Shown: one piece after another, positions 11,969-22,640 of the stretch
Layout: each line of letters begins with the position of its first letter
Position numbering within the stretch: position 1 is the first letter of the stretch
Origin: Pohlia nutans
Lineage: Eukaryota > Streptophyta > Bryopsida > Bryales > Mniaceae
Length of the DNA: 64,000 bases
Direction: 5' to 3'
NCBI GenBank assembly: GCA_022496805.1
Contig: CM040092.1
Coordinates: 2,053,555 to 2,117,554 of the forward strand
Program-made: the position numbers and the translations under genes
The notes under the pieces: model-generated
Database searches by the model: none
Seen by the model: the letters and a program-made list of their open reading frames with translations, nothing else
Told to the model about the DNA's origin: nothing

Positions 11969-12660
11969 TTGAGTGGGAGTGGTTGGTTATTTTCAATTTT
12001 TCTTTTATGTAGTATAATTGATGCGGCATGGTGTATAGCAATGGTGTTGATTTTTTTGAATGTGTTTTTAATAGAGGTTTCAGATAATTTTAGTTTGCCT
12101 TCAAGGAGTTTCATAGAAGGGGTGTGTATTGTCCCTCTGACTCCAACCGTGATGGCTATGAGTGGATCTACGTTCCAACCTTGATTAACTATACTATTAA
12201 CTAATGTGTGGTATTTTTGGATTTTGTTATTAGTAATTGCTTGTGAGAATTTGTCGTTACAGCAGGTGAATTCAATAAACTGTATAGTAAGATTGCCTTT
12301 TGGATTTTGTGGTGGGTCATTTTGGTATAGGAGTCCTCTAATGCATAGTATATCTGGTTTGAATCTGGCGTTACAATGACATCATTGTGGTCCACATGTG
12401 CAAGGTAGGAGCCATGGGGGTACTGTGTTTTCTTGTGGGTTATTGTTGAATGTACTTGCGTTCATGAGAATATAGCAGTGTGATTTTTGTGATGATAAGG
12501 TAAGTTGTCTTAATTCCTATATTGCTATGTTATATCTTTTGACTTTGAGGGCATGTATATGGTGTTGGTTGCATTTGAGGAGGATATGTAGCTAAGTATC
12601 TGCATCTAAGGAGTTGTATATAGGACAAGTGATGGAAGGGAATCTTTCAATGCCAAAAAA
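11969..12660 (-). pseudogene. CCHC knuckle and RLE-like endonuclease domain
   Basis: One frame runs from about 12660 to the stop at about 11970 with three in-frame stops. First comes TCPIYNSLDADT-stop-LHILLKC, a Cys-x2-(Cys changed to Tyr)...His-x4-Cys knuckle. Next is a second Cys cluster (CTCGP...CHC). Then KPDILCIRGLL, 26 residues after the Asp a Glu in QFIEFTCCNDK, and KIQKYHTLV, followed by GWNVDPLIAITVGVRGTI. A CCHC knuckle followed by a (K/R)PD...E nuclease is the pattern of restriction-like endonucleases in R2-group LINEs; the spacing here is longer than in R2. By analogy it would nick target DNA during target-primed reverse transcription. The copy is dead because of the stops. The nuclease assignment is an inference from motifs. 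Confidence 0.6.
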
Positions 12661-12904
12661 CGTTGTTTTCTTGCATTACCCATGTATTGTCCAATATGGA
12701 ATTTAAAAGGCTTGTTTTTGTGAGTCTATTATTGTGGGGTTAGACCAAAATTCATTTGAGATTTTGTTGTCTATGTCGGGGTCTATTGTCCATTTATTGA
12801 TGTTGGGGGAACGTTGTGCTATAATTTCTAAATTGTTTTTGCAACCGTACTTTTTTATATATTCTTCAAGGCATCCGTCGGGACCTTTACCAAGTCTTTG
12901 TGCA

Positions 12905-13420
12905 GGTCTGGGCTAGTCGTCTTTTTGGTAGTAGTATGAGATGGTGTGTGCAAATTCATATAGTTTTGTGGCAAATTTGTATTCTTTCATGGTGCCAACT
13001 TTTGCAAGTCTGAGCGCTTGTTCATTTCCGTCAATATTGGCATGTGCACGGACTTTGTATAGCGTGGTGGACTGCGTTCGTCTTTGTAGCATTTCAACCA
13101 TGGATGTTAATATGGTTTTATTAGCGTGGTTGTTGTGAAGGGTTGGGGTGCTTGATTTGGGTTTTAAGTATGTATAGGCAGTTTAGGCAGTCTGTAAAAA
13201 TGTGTGCGGGTTCATTTGGATATTTAATAGTAAGTAGGTGTAGTGTTTCGTGTATGGCCATTAGTTCGGCTCTAAAGCTGGTTTGTAAACCTAGTAGTCT
13301 TTTTAAATTTGTATTTCTATTTTTGTAGGGTTGTATATACCATATCCAACTTTTTTGCGTATCCAATATTCATCGCCGTGTAGTTTAGGTGGTATAAAAG
13401 AGCCATCAGTGTAATATCTA
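12905..13420 (-). pseudogene. RNase H domain of the LINE
   Basis: In two frames joined by a frameshift one reads YYTDGSFIPP (first Asp, about 13400), SFRAELMAIHETL (catalytic Glu), HIFTDCLNCLYIL (second Asp) and VRAHANIDGNEQA (the His and neighbourhood of the last acidic position). These are the ordered motifs of type I RNase H as found in LINEs, which removes RNA from RNA:DNA hybrids. It follows the RT by about 3 kb and precedes the CCHC/RLE domain. The frame breaks between the first Asp and the Glu, so it is inactive. Confidence 0.8.
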
Positions 13421-13787
13421 TGTTGTGGTAGGAATTTTTGTTGAATTTTTTTGTGTAATTTGGCAATGGGGGTATGTTTCTATTTGTCTGGGTGTTGTCT
13501 GATGGATATATGAGTTTGTTCCATTTCTTATGTTTGTTTACTGGGGTGTTATTGGGTATAGTGGGGGTGTTTTGTAAGTAGTATTGTACTATTTGGAGGT
13601 TGTCAATTGTTGTTTTAAGTGTGTCTATGTAGTTGGGTATGGTGATGTCGTGATTTTGATAGTGGATGCAAAGGATGCGTATGGCAAGTGGTTCTGTACG
13701 TGGTGTATTTAATTCTGGGAGAATTGTTGGTTCTACATATGTGATGGTGTCTGTGGCAAAGTGAGCGATAATGTGGGAATGGACCAT
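13317..13787 (-). pseudogene. LINE spacer before RNase H
   Basis: An open frame of 156 residues links the preceding domain to RNase H. It contains HFATDTITYVEP and is rich in Asn, Thr and Pro, with no domain that I recognise. Its last part overlaps the RNase H start in another frame, so the true reading shifts within it. Confidence 0.5.
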
Positions 13788-13799
13788 TATAAGGAGAAA

Positions 13800-14118
13800 T
13801 TTTTTGGTACCAGTTTATGTCAGGGATGACTATTATGGTGATGGCATTTGGGTCGTATTTGGCTGCTAGTCTACCCTAGTGTATTGCTTGTTGGGCCATT
13901 TCTTTGGTGTGTGGATGTGTGTATCCATTTCCTTTTCATTCATATCGAAAGGCGGTCCCGAGTGATCCAAATATTTTATCTTTGGCGAATAGAGAATAGA
14001 ATTGTGTTACTAGTGTGGAACATGTGATTGGGGAGGAAAAGTATGATTGGGAGATATTGAAAGAAGTTGTGAGAGGGGCGTTCTCATGGTAAGGGAGACT
14101 GTTTGGCCTTAAAATCAA
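13800..14118 (-). pseudogene. LINE domain of uncertain class (FGSLG motif)
   Basis: The frame reads FYSLFAKDKIFGSLGTAF, then after one stop KGNGYTHPHTKEMAQQAI and ITIIVIPDINWY. The FGSLG...(N/H)P...(V/I)(F/V)IP pattern loosely resembles the PCIF1-type methyltransferase core, with HPHT where the active site NPPF would stand. If so the domain is either diverged or catalytically dead. The resemblance is from memory and weak. It lies between the RT linker and RNase H. Confidence 0.35.
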
Positions 14119-14795
14119 GTACTACTTTCTGAAGTAGTGAATGTAGTGAATGTAGTGGTAAAAATGTCTTTAATTAGATTTTTTTCTTTCAATTACAACT
14201 TTCTTCTCATCTAATTATGATGTCCATCAAATTTATTTTTCAAAATTATTAAATTTTAATGCATTAAATTTGATTTGTAATAACAATGGAAAAAACTTGT
14301 TTGCCACAAAAAATGATATTTAAATGGTTTTTACCCTTTCCACATTATTTTTGGTATATAAATTTCATGTTTCACTAAATTGCCATATGTACATGTGTTT
14401 TAAGAAACAAACCCTTCATATGAATTTCATGATCTTGCACATTTTTCTATTCTTAGGTTTTCCAGGCTTATTAAATATCATGAAATGGAAGGATTCTAAT
14501 TTTAGAAAATAAATTTGTAATTATTCAACATCTAATCACATTAGACCACCTAAAATTTTGAATAATGAAATTCTAATTATATACGGTCCATTTTACACTA
14601 CATTTAGTTGAAACACTACATTGTATTTTTTACTAATATGGTCGTAGCGGAGCACCCTAAACCCAAAAATAAACCCAGCCAAGAATATCATTGTGTGGAT
14701 ATCCCTCATACGAAAAATTAAGTAAATTTTTTCAAAGTCCATTTTCTCAAAAAATCCATCACTCCAGACCACTTTTTCTCTCACCCTTTCCATGA
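14119..14795. mobile_element. Insertion of unknown type inside the LINE
   Basis: The G+T-rich LINE composition stops and AT-rich unbiased DNA follows, then the LINE resumes near 14795. GTAGTGAATGTAGTGAATG near 14135 and inverse CACTACATT motifs at 14598-14622 suggest terminal repeats, but exact ends are not resolved. The 66-residue minus frame at 14593-14793 has no known domain. Confidence 0.45.
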
Positions 14796-15911
14796 AAACG
14801 CCTAGGGAGTCAAGGATGCTAGTTGGTAGGGTGTGGTGTGATTCTTTAAGTGGGTCTTTGTTATGGATTCTATATTTATATCTTTGGTATAACCATACAA
14901 TTTTGGTTTCGAATGATTGTGGGGGTGCCAGTACTAGTCTGTGCGTGCTATGTATTGTTTTGTTGTATTATTGCCATACCCATTGTAATCGAGTGGTTGG
15001 TATGGTGATAAGGTGTCTCCCTGTAGCTTCGTATATGTGGGTTAGACCATTTTTTGTTTGTATAGTATCTTTGTTAGTGATGATATCTTTTTTGAGGTTA
15101 CAGTGTAGGATGGATATATATGTGCGAGTGCGATTTTGGTAGGTGGTGGGATGAATCTTGTATCTCTTAGTTGTATTTGGGAAAAATGTGTATTGATGAT
15201 GTTTTTATAGTGCTTATGTTGGTTTGTAGTGTAGTATCTTGTTAGTAAGGTAATGTTGTGTTCAATTATTGTTGGTTGATTTAGCAGGAAGAGTTCTCGT
15301 TGAGGCATCCATTTGTGATAGGTTAGATTGTTTGGAAGAATCCATTGACATATGTATGTGTTATATATTTTTGGTATTTTGTATTTGTCTTTTGTTTCAT
15401 TTGATTTATGGTCTAGAATGATGTGTATGGGAAATCTAAGTGGGTCATTTTTTATGTGTGGTGGTGGTGGCGGTTGTTGTGGATGTTGCGGTACAAGGGG
15501 ATTTTCTGGTGTTCGTGGTGTGAGCTCACAGTTACTTGAGATGTATCTCGCTTTTAGTGTGCGAACTGGTGGGTGTCTTGGATAAGGGTTTGGGCAATCT
15601 AGGAGACAACTTGGGTGGCGGAAAAGTTGTTCTGCAATGTGTAATGCACATTTTTCTAATTTAGTTGGGTGTTTGTAGTAAGTTTGGAAGTCTGCCGGGG
15701 ACATTAGGTTTGTGCCGTTAGGGAGGGTAATGTGTTTTATTTTGAATATGTTGTGTATTAGTAATTTATGTAGTACTTTACGGGATAATTTGGAGTTTAG
15801 GTGTGGTAGTTCAATTGTTGCTTGTGCCATCCATTCTGATTCTAGTTGTGTGGCATAGAGTTGGAAGTTTTCAATTGTACTTTTAAGATGGATTCCACCT
15901 ACATGTTTCAC
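14796..15911 (-). pseudogene. LINE linker between RT and C-terminal domains
   Basis: A 289-residue open frame (15911 to 15042) is the longest in the window. It contains LPNGTNLMSPADFQTYY and PTKLEKCALHIAEQLF, then a Pro-rich stretch with poly-Pro near 15470, then WILPNNLTYHKWMPQR. It continues from the RT thumb without overlap with other genes. Function is unknown. Length and position fit the large connecting region of long LINE polyproteins. Confidence 0.6.
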
Positions 15912-17540
15912 AAAAAATAGTGTACATGTAGTGGATGATCTGACACAATCTTGGTATTTGATTCTTGGGATGTCATTTGCACCTTTATGTTTAGCAAGAA
16001 TGAAATATGAGTCAATTGAAATATTTTTCCCAGTCTCTTGGGGTCATTAAGTGCGTTGCGAAGTTGTTCGTCTATGCATCTTAAAGTAGGCATTTCTTTT
16101 TAGTGAAAAGGCTTCGAGTCCAAAGAGTTCATGTGGTAATTGGGTTATGACATTCGCTATGCATTTTCGTAAACCACATATTAGCTTTTGGATTCCAATG
16201 ATCTTTTTATCCAGTTTTTTAATTAGTGGTAAAGAGTATGGGACTGCATAAAAGCTCTATGCTATACCAACACGGATGACAGTGTCTACCATGTTAATTT
16301 TTTGTTGGATTGTTGATGGGCAAGTTATGAGTTGTTTGCATTAGTCTATTACTTTGCGTGTGGTAACGTGTGTCTATAATTCCATTTTAATGGGGGGACT
16401 AATTATATGCCAGGGTATATATATGGTTTTTTTTGGTGTAAAACTGGTAGAAGTTGATTCCTATAAGTAATGTTTTGGATTTGTATTTGCTTTTTTATAG
16501 GAATCAGTTTTGTTTTGGATTTATTAGGACATCCGGTAATTGCGCATTTTGATACTCCTGGGTCCATTCCAGCCCATTGACAGAATCTATCTAGTTTGTT
16601 TAGTTGGGTTTGCAATGATTGAAGGTTGTTGGCGATGGCAGCTAAGTCATCTGCGTATGTTGCAAACATTAGGGGAAATGTGGGGTCTCTAAAAGGCCCT
16701 CTAAGGCAGCCCGGGTTAGGTGAACAAGCTACCCAAACACCCCTACCATTGGTGAAGGTCGTTGCCCACTGACAGTGTCGGAAGCCGTAGTGCTGGCAGC
16801 GTCGATTGGTTCAACCCACGGAACTGCACTGTTGGCAGCGTCGTGGCACCGTTGGTGTCAGAGGGGAAAACGTGCGGGTACCACTGAAATTTCATTGCAC
16901 GTGAGAAAACCAAAGGCCTTTTGGAGACCCCACCTTTCTCTTAATGACTGATTGTTATTTTGGATGTACGGAATGTGTAACCATTTTTACCTCTTTGTAG
17001 CCACCTTATTAGTGGTTCTAAGAATATGAGGAATAAGTAGGGACTTACAATGTATCTCCTTGGATGGTGCCTCTTTGACTTTCCAAAATGGCTGCTAGTG
17101 AATATGGTGGTTGAGTAGGAGTAAATGTTTTTTATTAAAATTATGGCGTCTTCAGGATAGCCGAGGTCTTTCATTATTGCTAGTAACCATGCATGGTCGA
17201 GGGAACCAAAGGTGTTTTTAAAGTCTATGTAAGGTAAATATATGTCTTGAGTGGAGAAACATGCATCTTCTAGGGCTGCTATGAGGAGTTGAAGTTGTCT
17301 GAATGTGCTTCGTTCTGCTCTGAAACCTTCTTGACTATCATGGAGTATTTGATGGTGTTCACCATAGGCAGAGAGTATTGATGTTACGGTACTGGTGAAG
17401 AATTTATAGATTGTATTTGGAAGGGCTATGGGCACGTGGTTTGGTAATTGGGATGGATCCCTTTTTTTATAGAGTAGTATCGTGAGGCCTATTTTCCATG
17501 ATGCGGGGGTTTGTTTTTGTTTATAACAGTGTCAAAAATA
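15912..17540 (-). pseudogene. Reverse transcriptase domain of the LINE
   Basis: Starting near 17510: ASWKIGLTILLYKKRDP, then PIALPNTIYKF, SQEGFRAERSTFRQL, YIDFKNTFGSLDH (motif A Asp), a SPYLFLIFLEPLIRWL block (motif B region) and, after a MITE insertion, FATYADDLAAIA (motif C, both Asp kept). The thumb follows with KKLDKKIIGIQKLICGLRKC and LPHELFGLEAFSLKRN near 16150. This is a non-LTR RT, which copies element RNA into DNA at the target. Frames shift several times and the MITE at 16672-16940 splits the palm between motifs B and C, so it is inactive. Confidence 0.85.
16672..16940 (-). mobile_element. Tourist-like MITE, copy 1, inside the RT
   Basis: GC-rich, non-coding, 269 bp. Inverted ends GGGGAAATGTGGGGTCTC and the inverse of GAGAAAGGTGGGGTCTCC. 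TTA stands at both flanks (16669-16671, 16941-16943). A TTA duplication with GG-starting TIRs fits PIF/Harbinger (Tourist) MITEs. Copy 2 lies at 37387-37674 in the opposite orientation. It is younger than the LINE it interrupts. Confidence 0.75.
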
Positions 17541-18178
17541 AAAATAAAAGTCTATGGAAGCAATCATGCATGTTTTTGAGTATGACATTGGGGATTTTAT
17601 TGGGGGCAGGGGATTTGTTATTGGCTTGGTGTTTTAAGCACATGTATGTCGTATGTTTCTTGATCTAAGTATTCATGTAGTAGAGATTGTGGGTTCCCAC
17701 GTTTGTCCATAACAAATCCATCTAGGTTGTGCCATGTATATCGTCTAACTTCACAAGTACAGTGTAGTCGGTGTTCTGGTTGGTAGTAACATATGGGTAT
17801 TGTGGGACGATTACTAATGGATTGTTGGATGTGAATTTTGTTTGCTATATCTTCTAAATTTGTGAGAATAATGTTGTATCTATCTGTGATGCAATCTAAT
17901 GGTGGTGTGTCTTGGTTTTCGAATACTTTTTTTTTTAATTTTCTTTGGGCTTTTGTCATATAATTGTCAATATTTTATACGGATTTTTCGACACATTCTT
18001 GAGTATATTTTATAGTAATTTTACGAGCTTGTTTGTTTGCGGTTTTAGCAAGTTCTGCTAAGGTTGTAATCCATTCTTGTTTGTTGTGTTCTTGGGTTGG
18101 GAGGGGTGGGATGTTTATGTGGGTATGATTTTGTAGTTCTACTATTATAGGGTGTCTTTGCCAATTTGGTGTGTACTT

Positions 18179-18228
<50 letters not shown>

Positions 18229-18480
18229 CTTTCTAGATTAGATGATATGTGGATAGGTGGGTTTTTCATTGTTTCTCGAGTTTTCTAAATAAAAAACCCC
18301 CTTGTAGTTAAGATTGGAAGGGGCGGTGGACTACATGCTTCTTGAATTTCACTTGATTTTTTTTGTATGAGAAGATCTAGTGTTGTATATGATGTTTGCC
18401 ATTGGTTTTCTGTTAATTGATCATTCATTAGTATGTTGGTGAGTTCATTTATTTGGGGTGCGGTTTATTCGAAAAATTAT
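17541..18480 (-). pseudogene. LINE segment between endonuclease and RT
   Basis: The 113-residue frame at 17618-17959 (MTKAQRKLKKKVFENQD at its start, HCTCEVRRYTWHNLDGFV inside) lies in the LINE coding direction, as does the fragment at 18045-18269. No named domain is seen. An (AT)n tract interrupts the latter at 18181-18225. Confidence 0.5.
18181..18225. repeat. (AT)n microsatellite in LINE coding region
   Basis: About 22 AT units, read as Tyr-Ile repeats in the LINE direction. Expansion after insertion is likely. Confidence 0.95.
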
Positions 18481-18957
18481 GTTTTGAATTTTTCGATATT
18501 TTCTTGTGGAATAGGGTGGAGGATTCTTGGTGGTTTATCTGTTGGTTTCGGGGTGGGGCGGGCTAGTAATGTATGTAAAGGAATATGTAGTGTTATCGAT
18601 GAGTGATAAGAACTAACAGTGTGGTCATTGTTTGTAGTTGATGTGTATAAGTTAATATTTGGGGTTTTAATGAAGAAGCCATCTATTAGGCTAGTTAGGT
18701 GGTAATTTACTCCGCCTTGTCTAGTATATGTAGTATTTGTGGGGATGTATGTTAGTTGAAGATTACCTGTAAATGTCCGCCATTGGATGTCTTCCGCTTG
18801 TAGTGGTGTGACATCTAGTTCATTGTGTCGACCAATAAGGGCTATGTCTTGGTTGAAATCTCCACAGAATATGTAGCTGCGGTTTGGATGAGCAACTATT
18901 TTTTGTTGTATAGTTTGTTGTATATTTGGTATGTGTTGAATGTCATCAATGTGAGAG

Positions 18958-19032
<75 letters not shown>

Positions 19033-19420
19033 GTGTGTGTAGTAAGAGCCATGGTTGTAGAGGTTGGTTATTAATTTTATTATTTGTAGGTATGGGGAAA
19101 ATTCAGTTGGGTGGTTATTTTGGTGATGTTTTCTGGATAGGTGAATTTTTGATGTATGAGGGTTAGGAGTCCTTTGCGTGCAGAGGTGTATGGCATTCTT
19201 TGTTGCATGCATCTTGTTAGGGCATGGGTGTTGTTAAATATTAATTTGTATTGTGGAAATAAGTTTTGATTGTATTGGGTAGATTTGGTTGCTGTTAGTT
19301 TAGTTTCTTGTATTGTGATGATTGCGGGGGTATATGGTGTGTTTGAGATTAATTGATGTAGGCTTAGTAGGGCTGTGTTTAGGGATGATGCATTCCAGAT
19401 GATGATGTGTGTATTGTGGC
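18477..19420 (-). pseudogene. APE-type endonuclease domain of the LINE
   Basis: In order: HIIIWNASSLNTALLSLHQL (Asn of motif I, about 19400), AIITIQETKLTA (catalytic Glu), RKGLLTLIH, a NIY...MPSHIDDI block, SYIFCGDFNQDIAL (Asp-x-Asn), a TSLIDGFFIKTP block and NNDHTVSSYHS (the terminal Asp-His; Asn stands where Ser is usual). This is the apurinic-endonuclease-like fold that nicks target DNA in LINEs. One frameshift precedes the NIY block, where an (AT)n tract has expanded inside the codons. It lies upstream of the RT as in other APE LINEs. Confidence 0.85.
18961..19029. repeat. (AT)n microsatellite in the endonuclease
   Basis: About 34 AT units between the Asn-Ile-Tyr and Met-Pro residues of the endonuclease. 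Both strands remain open across it as Tyr-Ile repeats, which creates long but meaningless frames in several readings. Confidence 0.95.
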
Positions 19421-21170
19421 TTGTGTGTTGGATCTGTTGGGGGTGAGGTGGGGGATGTCTGGGAGTGGAGGGGGTGAGAATATTCGTTTAGTGGTTCACG
19501 ACATTGGAAGGTTGTTTGGAGTAGGTTCTCTTGTATGAAAGGGAATTTAGTGGTAAGTGTTTGTAAAATTTCTGGTGTGTTAGAGTGTTGGATGAATTGA
19601 TGTAGTTCTTTGTGAATGGAGTTTGTTGGTTTGATGAGGTTTAGGTTTGTGTTGATGAATTGTGTGTATGGGAGTTGTATGTCAATATGTCTGGCTGGTG
19701 GGTTAGGTAATTTTGATAGTTGTTCTAGTAGTGTTGTGGTTCAGTCGTGATGTGGGAGTTGAATGAGTAAGTGGTCACATGTTTCCATTTTTGGGCTAAT
19801 GGTGACAATAAGGGCATAAAGTATGTGTGATAGTGGGCGTTGTAAATTTTGGTAGATGTATCTTGTAGGTGTGGATAGTCTTCAATTATGTTTTGGTGAT
19901 GTGTATGTAATGAATTCAAAATGGGTGCAAACGTATTTGCTAAATGTTGGTATTCAAGCTGTAGTTTTATTGTGCATGGTATGAACTAGATCTTGTTTCT
20001 TTTTCTATGTGAGGCATGATGAGCGTGGAAGATATTTGGAATAGGTCTGAGGTCAGATTCTATGTCTCCACATGTGAAAAGGAAGAGGTAGTTAGGGATA
20101 ACATAACCTTTGTACGGGTTATATTGTGGTTTAGAAAAATGTAATTTAGTGTATGTGTTGAAATATAGTGCTATGTAGGAGAAAAGATTGGAGATGGGAT
20201 GGTCTATGATTAGGATTTGGCGCCAGTAAGGGACTTTTGGTGTGTTCTTTAGAATGATTGTTTCTAGGTTGAAGATAGGTATGGTGGTTTTAGTAGCTAT
20301 GTAAAAAGGGGTGTTGGGGGTTATAGGTGAAATGACAGAGTGGTGGGTTGGGAGTTTTGATGGTGTTGTTTGTGAGAGATGTGCGCATGTTAGGGTTATT
20401 ATGGGTATTAATAGGCAATGTTGTGGGTGATTTGTAGAGAGTAAATAGGGGGTTTTATTATTTTTGTCGAGGCCGGGAGGCCGAGACCATTGAGGGTAAT
20501 TGTAGTTTGTTTGTTGTTTGATTTTATTTGTCTTGTCGAAGCTAGGAGGTCGAGACTGTTTTAAGGGGGTTTTGATAGAGGTGTGGGGTGTAAGAGTTAT
20601 GTGTGGTTTGTTTTGATTTTGTGTATGTATGTAGTATAGGTAGGTTTTATTTTGTGTCGGTTTATTTGAGTACGTGATGGATTTATGGGGAAGTTAGTAG
20701 GTAGTATATGTTTATTTGGTTTTTGGATTGAGTTTGGAGTGATACATGGGGGAGGTTTTAAGTATGTGGGTACCTATGCTGGTGTGCTAAGTGCGGTGTG
20801 AATTGGGTTAGGGTATGTTTTGGGAAGTCATGGTAAAGGGAACTATTGGTTCGTTGTGCATGATCAATTTTATGTCGAGGCCACAAGGTAGATTTGTTGT
20901 GTGTGGGATCGAGCTTTGGAGGACTGATGGGTGGAGAGAGCGGGGATCGGGTCGGTCTAGTGGTTGTAGTGTGAGTGGCGGGCATGGAGAGGATGTTGCG
21001 GCCGTCTGCGATTTTGGAATGAGGATTGTTTTAATTGTGTCCGGACGATGCGTGGTGCGGGGAGGGATCGCGGCGCAAGGTGGTTTGAGGTGTATGCGTT
21101 GGGCGCAGTGGTGCAATTTGGGCTATGGAAGGTAACTAAAGTACATTGTCGCAACGTTTTTGGCACCCAT
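19421..21170 (-). pseudogene. LINE region upstream of the endonuclease
   Basis: The minus strand stays A+C-rich and readable with stops. At 19725-19919 one reads HHQNIIEDYPHLQDTSTKIY; near 20250 KVPYWRQILIIDHPISNLF; and at 20758-21166 Thr/Pro/His-rich frames. No protease, CCHC or other domain was recognised. It may be the end of ORF1 and the start of ORF2. Dualen elements can carry a protease domain but I could not find one here. Confidence 0.45.
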
Positions 21171-22640
21171 TAGCCTCTGTATTGTAACAGTGACATGCAA
21201 TTGTGAGTACTCTAGAGGTAGGCCCTTGACTATGAGAGTAATGGTGAGCGTGTCCGCCGTGTCGTTGTTTGAAGGATTGGGGGGATGGAGTAAGAGGAGG
21301 AATGGTGACCTTCTAGAAGGAGGAGATATTGTCTAAAGTATAGTTTGGTTTTTGCGGCAACTCTGATGTCAGCTGTGGTTTGTTCTTTTGTTCGTTTGGA
21401 GGCACCTATAAATTCAAAGCTAGTACCCGATGAGTATCTAAATCTGATAAGCTCTGCTAGAAGTTGTCTAGAAAGTTTCCTAAGGCTGGGCTTTGCATTC
21501 TAAAACGCTTATTGATGGTTGTGGAAATGAATTTGAAGCCCTTTTCAGTTTTACCAACTACGTATTTGCTATTATGGAGTGTAGTGTAAAATGCGGTGAT
21601 CTCTGAGGAGGGCAATACCATCTTTGGCTGGGTTGAGTAGGTCTAATTTGAGAAAATCCATCCATTCAGATTGTGTGACTAGTGCAGCAATGGGTTCTCT
21701 AAATCTATTGGCCAGTGGTATACGCATAAATTCTAGTCTAGCAAGGGCGGCTTGTTGGACTTCTAGTATATTATGATGGTTTGTGTCAAACCTAATAATG
21801 ACCTGGTAGGTAGGAAAGAGTCATATAGTGGAATCTATTTCTGTGTCATGGGGGAGTTGTGTGAGGAGGTAATATTGTCCGATGACACCATCCGGGCGTG
21901 TTGTTGGGTAGAGCATCTAAGAGGCATGAGGAAAGGCATGACGACAATGTAGGTATTCCTGAACTTCAGACTCTGGTGTACCCTGTTTTGCTAAGAAGTC
22001 TCTGGTGTAGAGTAGTAGGATGAGGCGTTTGACTAAAATATTAAGGGCTTCGTGTATCGAGTAGAAATACCATAGGAAATGAAAGAATTGGTTAGGATTA
22101 CCTCTATTTTGCGCGGTTGGAGGTGTGTTTGCAGCTTGGCCGGCTTGCTAAGTATCCAATGTGTTGGAATTGTGGGCAGTATTGGGAATAGCGCTTAGTG
22201 CTGCATCAGGGATTGGTTCATGGGGCGTTGGGACGTCGGGCAGTGAGAGTTCGTCTTCAGCAAGGCTGTTGCGCGAATCAGGGGTGTAGACGGAGGAGGA
22301 CTAGGATTTCTTCCGCGGCATGGGTTCTTCACAATCGGATTGTGCTTCTAGTCGGAGCCGGCATCTGCTACGTTGGAAGACAACCATGTCTTCGGGTTGC
22401 GTTGAATTATTCGATACATGCCTGGATGGCAGTGGAATACAGCCCTTAGGAAAGTCACGGCTAGTGATGGGTCCTATGTTTTATCCAGTAGTTGCGCGAA
22501 GGTGTGAAGTGCAAAGGACTCTATACGAATTGTTATCTTCTATTTCTTCGCGCCAGAGCCTGATTGGGACTGGAGGGAGTAGACCGGGCGTTTAGACTCT
22601 GTAGATTTTGTTGATGCTGCAGTGTCTTTGCTCTTGCCCA
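21171..22640 (-). pseudogene. ORF1-like coding region of the LINE
   Basis: A start MGKSKDTAASTKSTESKRP lies at 22640. After breaks the reading resumes as AEDELSLPDVPTPHEPIPD, one stop, then FFHFLWYFYSIHEALNILV, KQGTPESEVQEYLHCRH, PTTRPDGVIGQYYLLTQL, EVQQAALARLEFMRIPLANR and, after two more stops and a frameshift, KYVVGKTEKGFKFISTT. The text is clearly protein-like though full of stops. No zinc knuckle or RRM is seen. Position ahead of the enzymatic part suggests the RNA-binding ORF1, an inference only. Confidence 0.55.
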
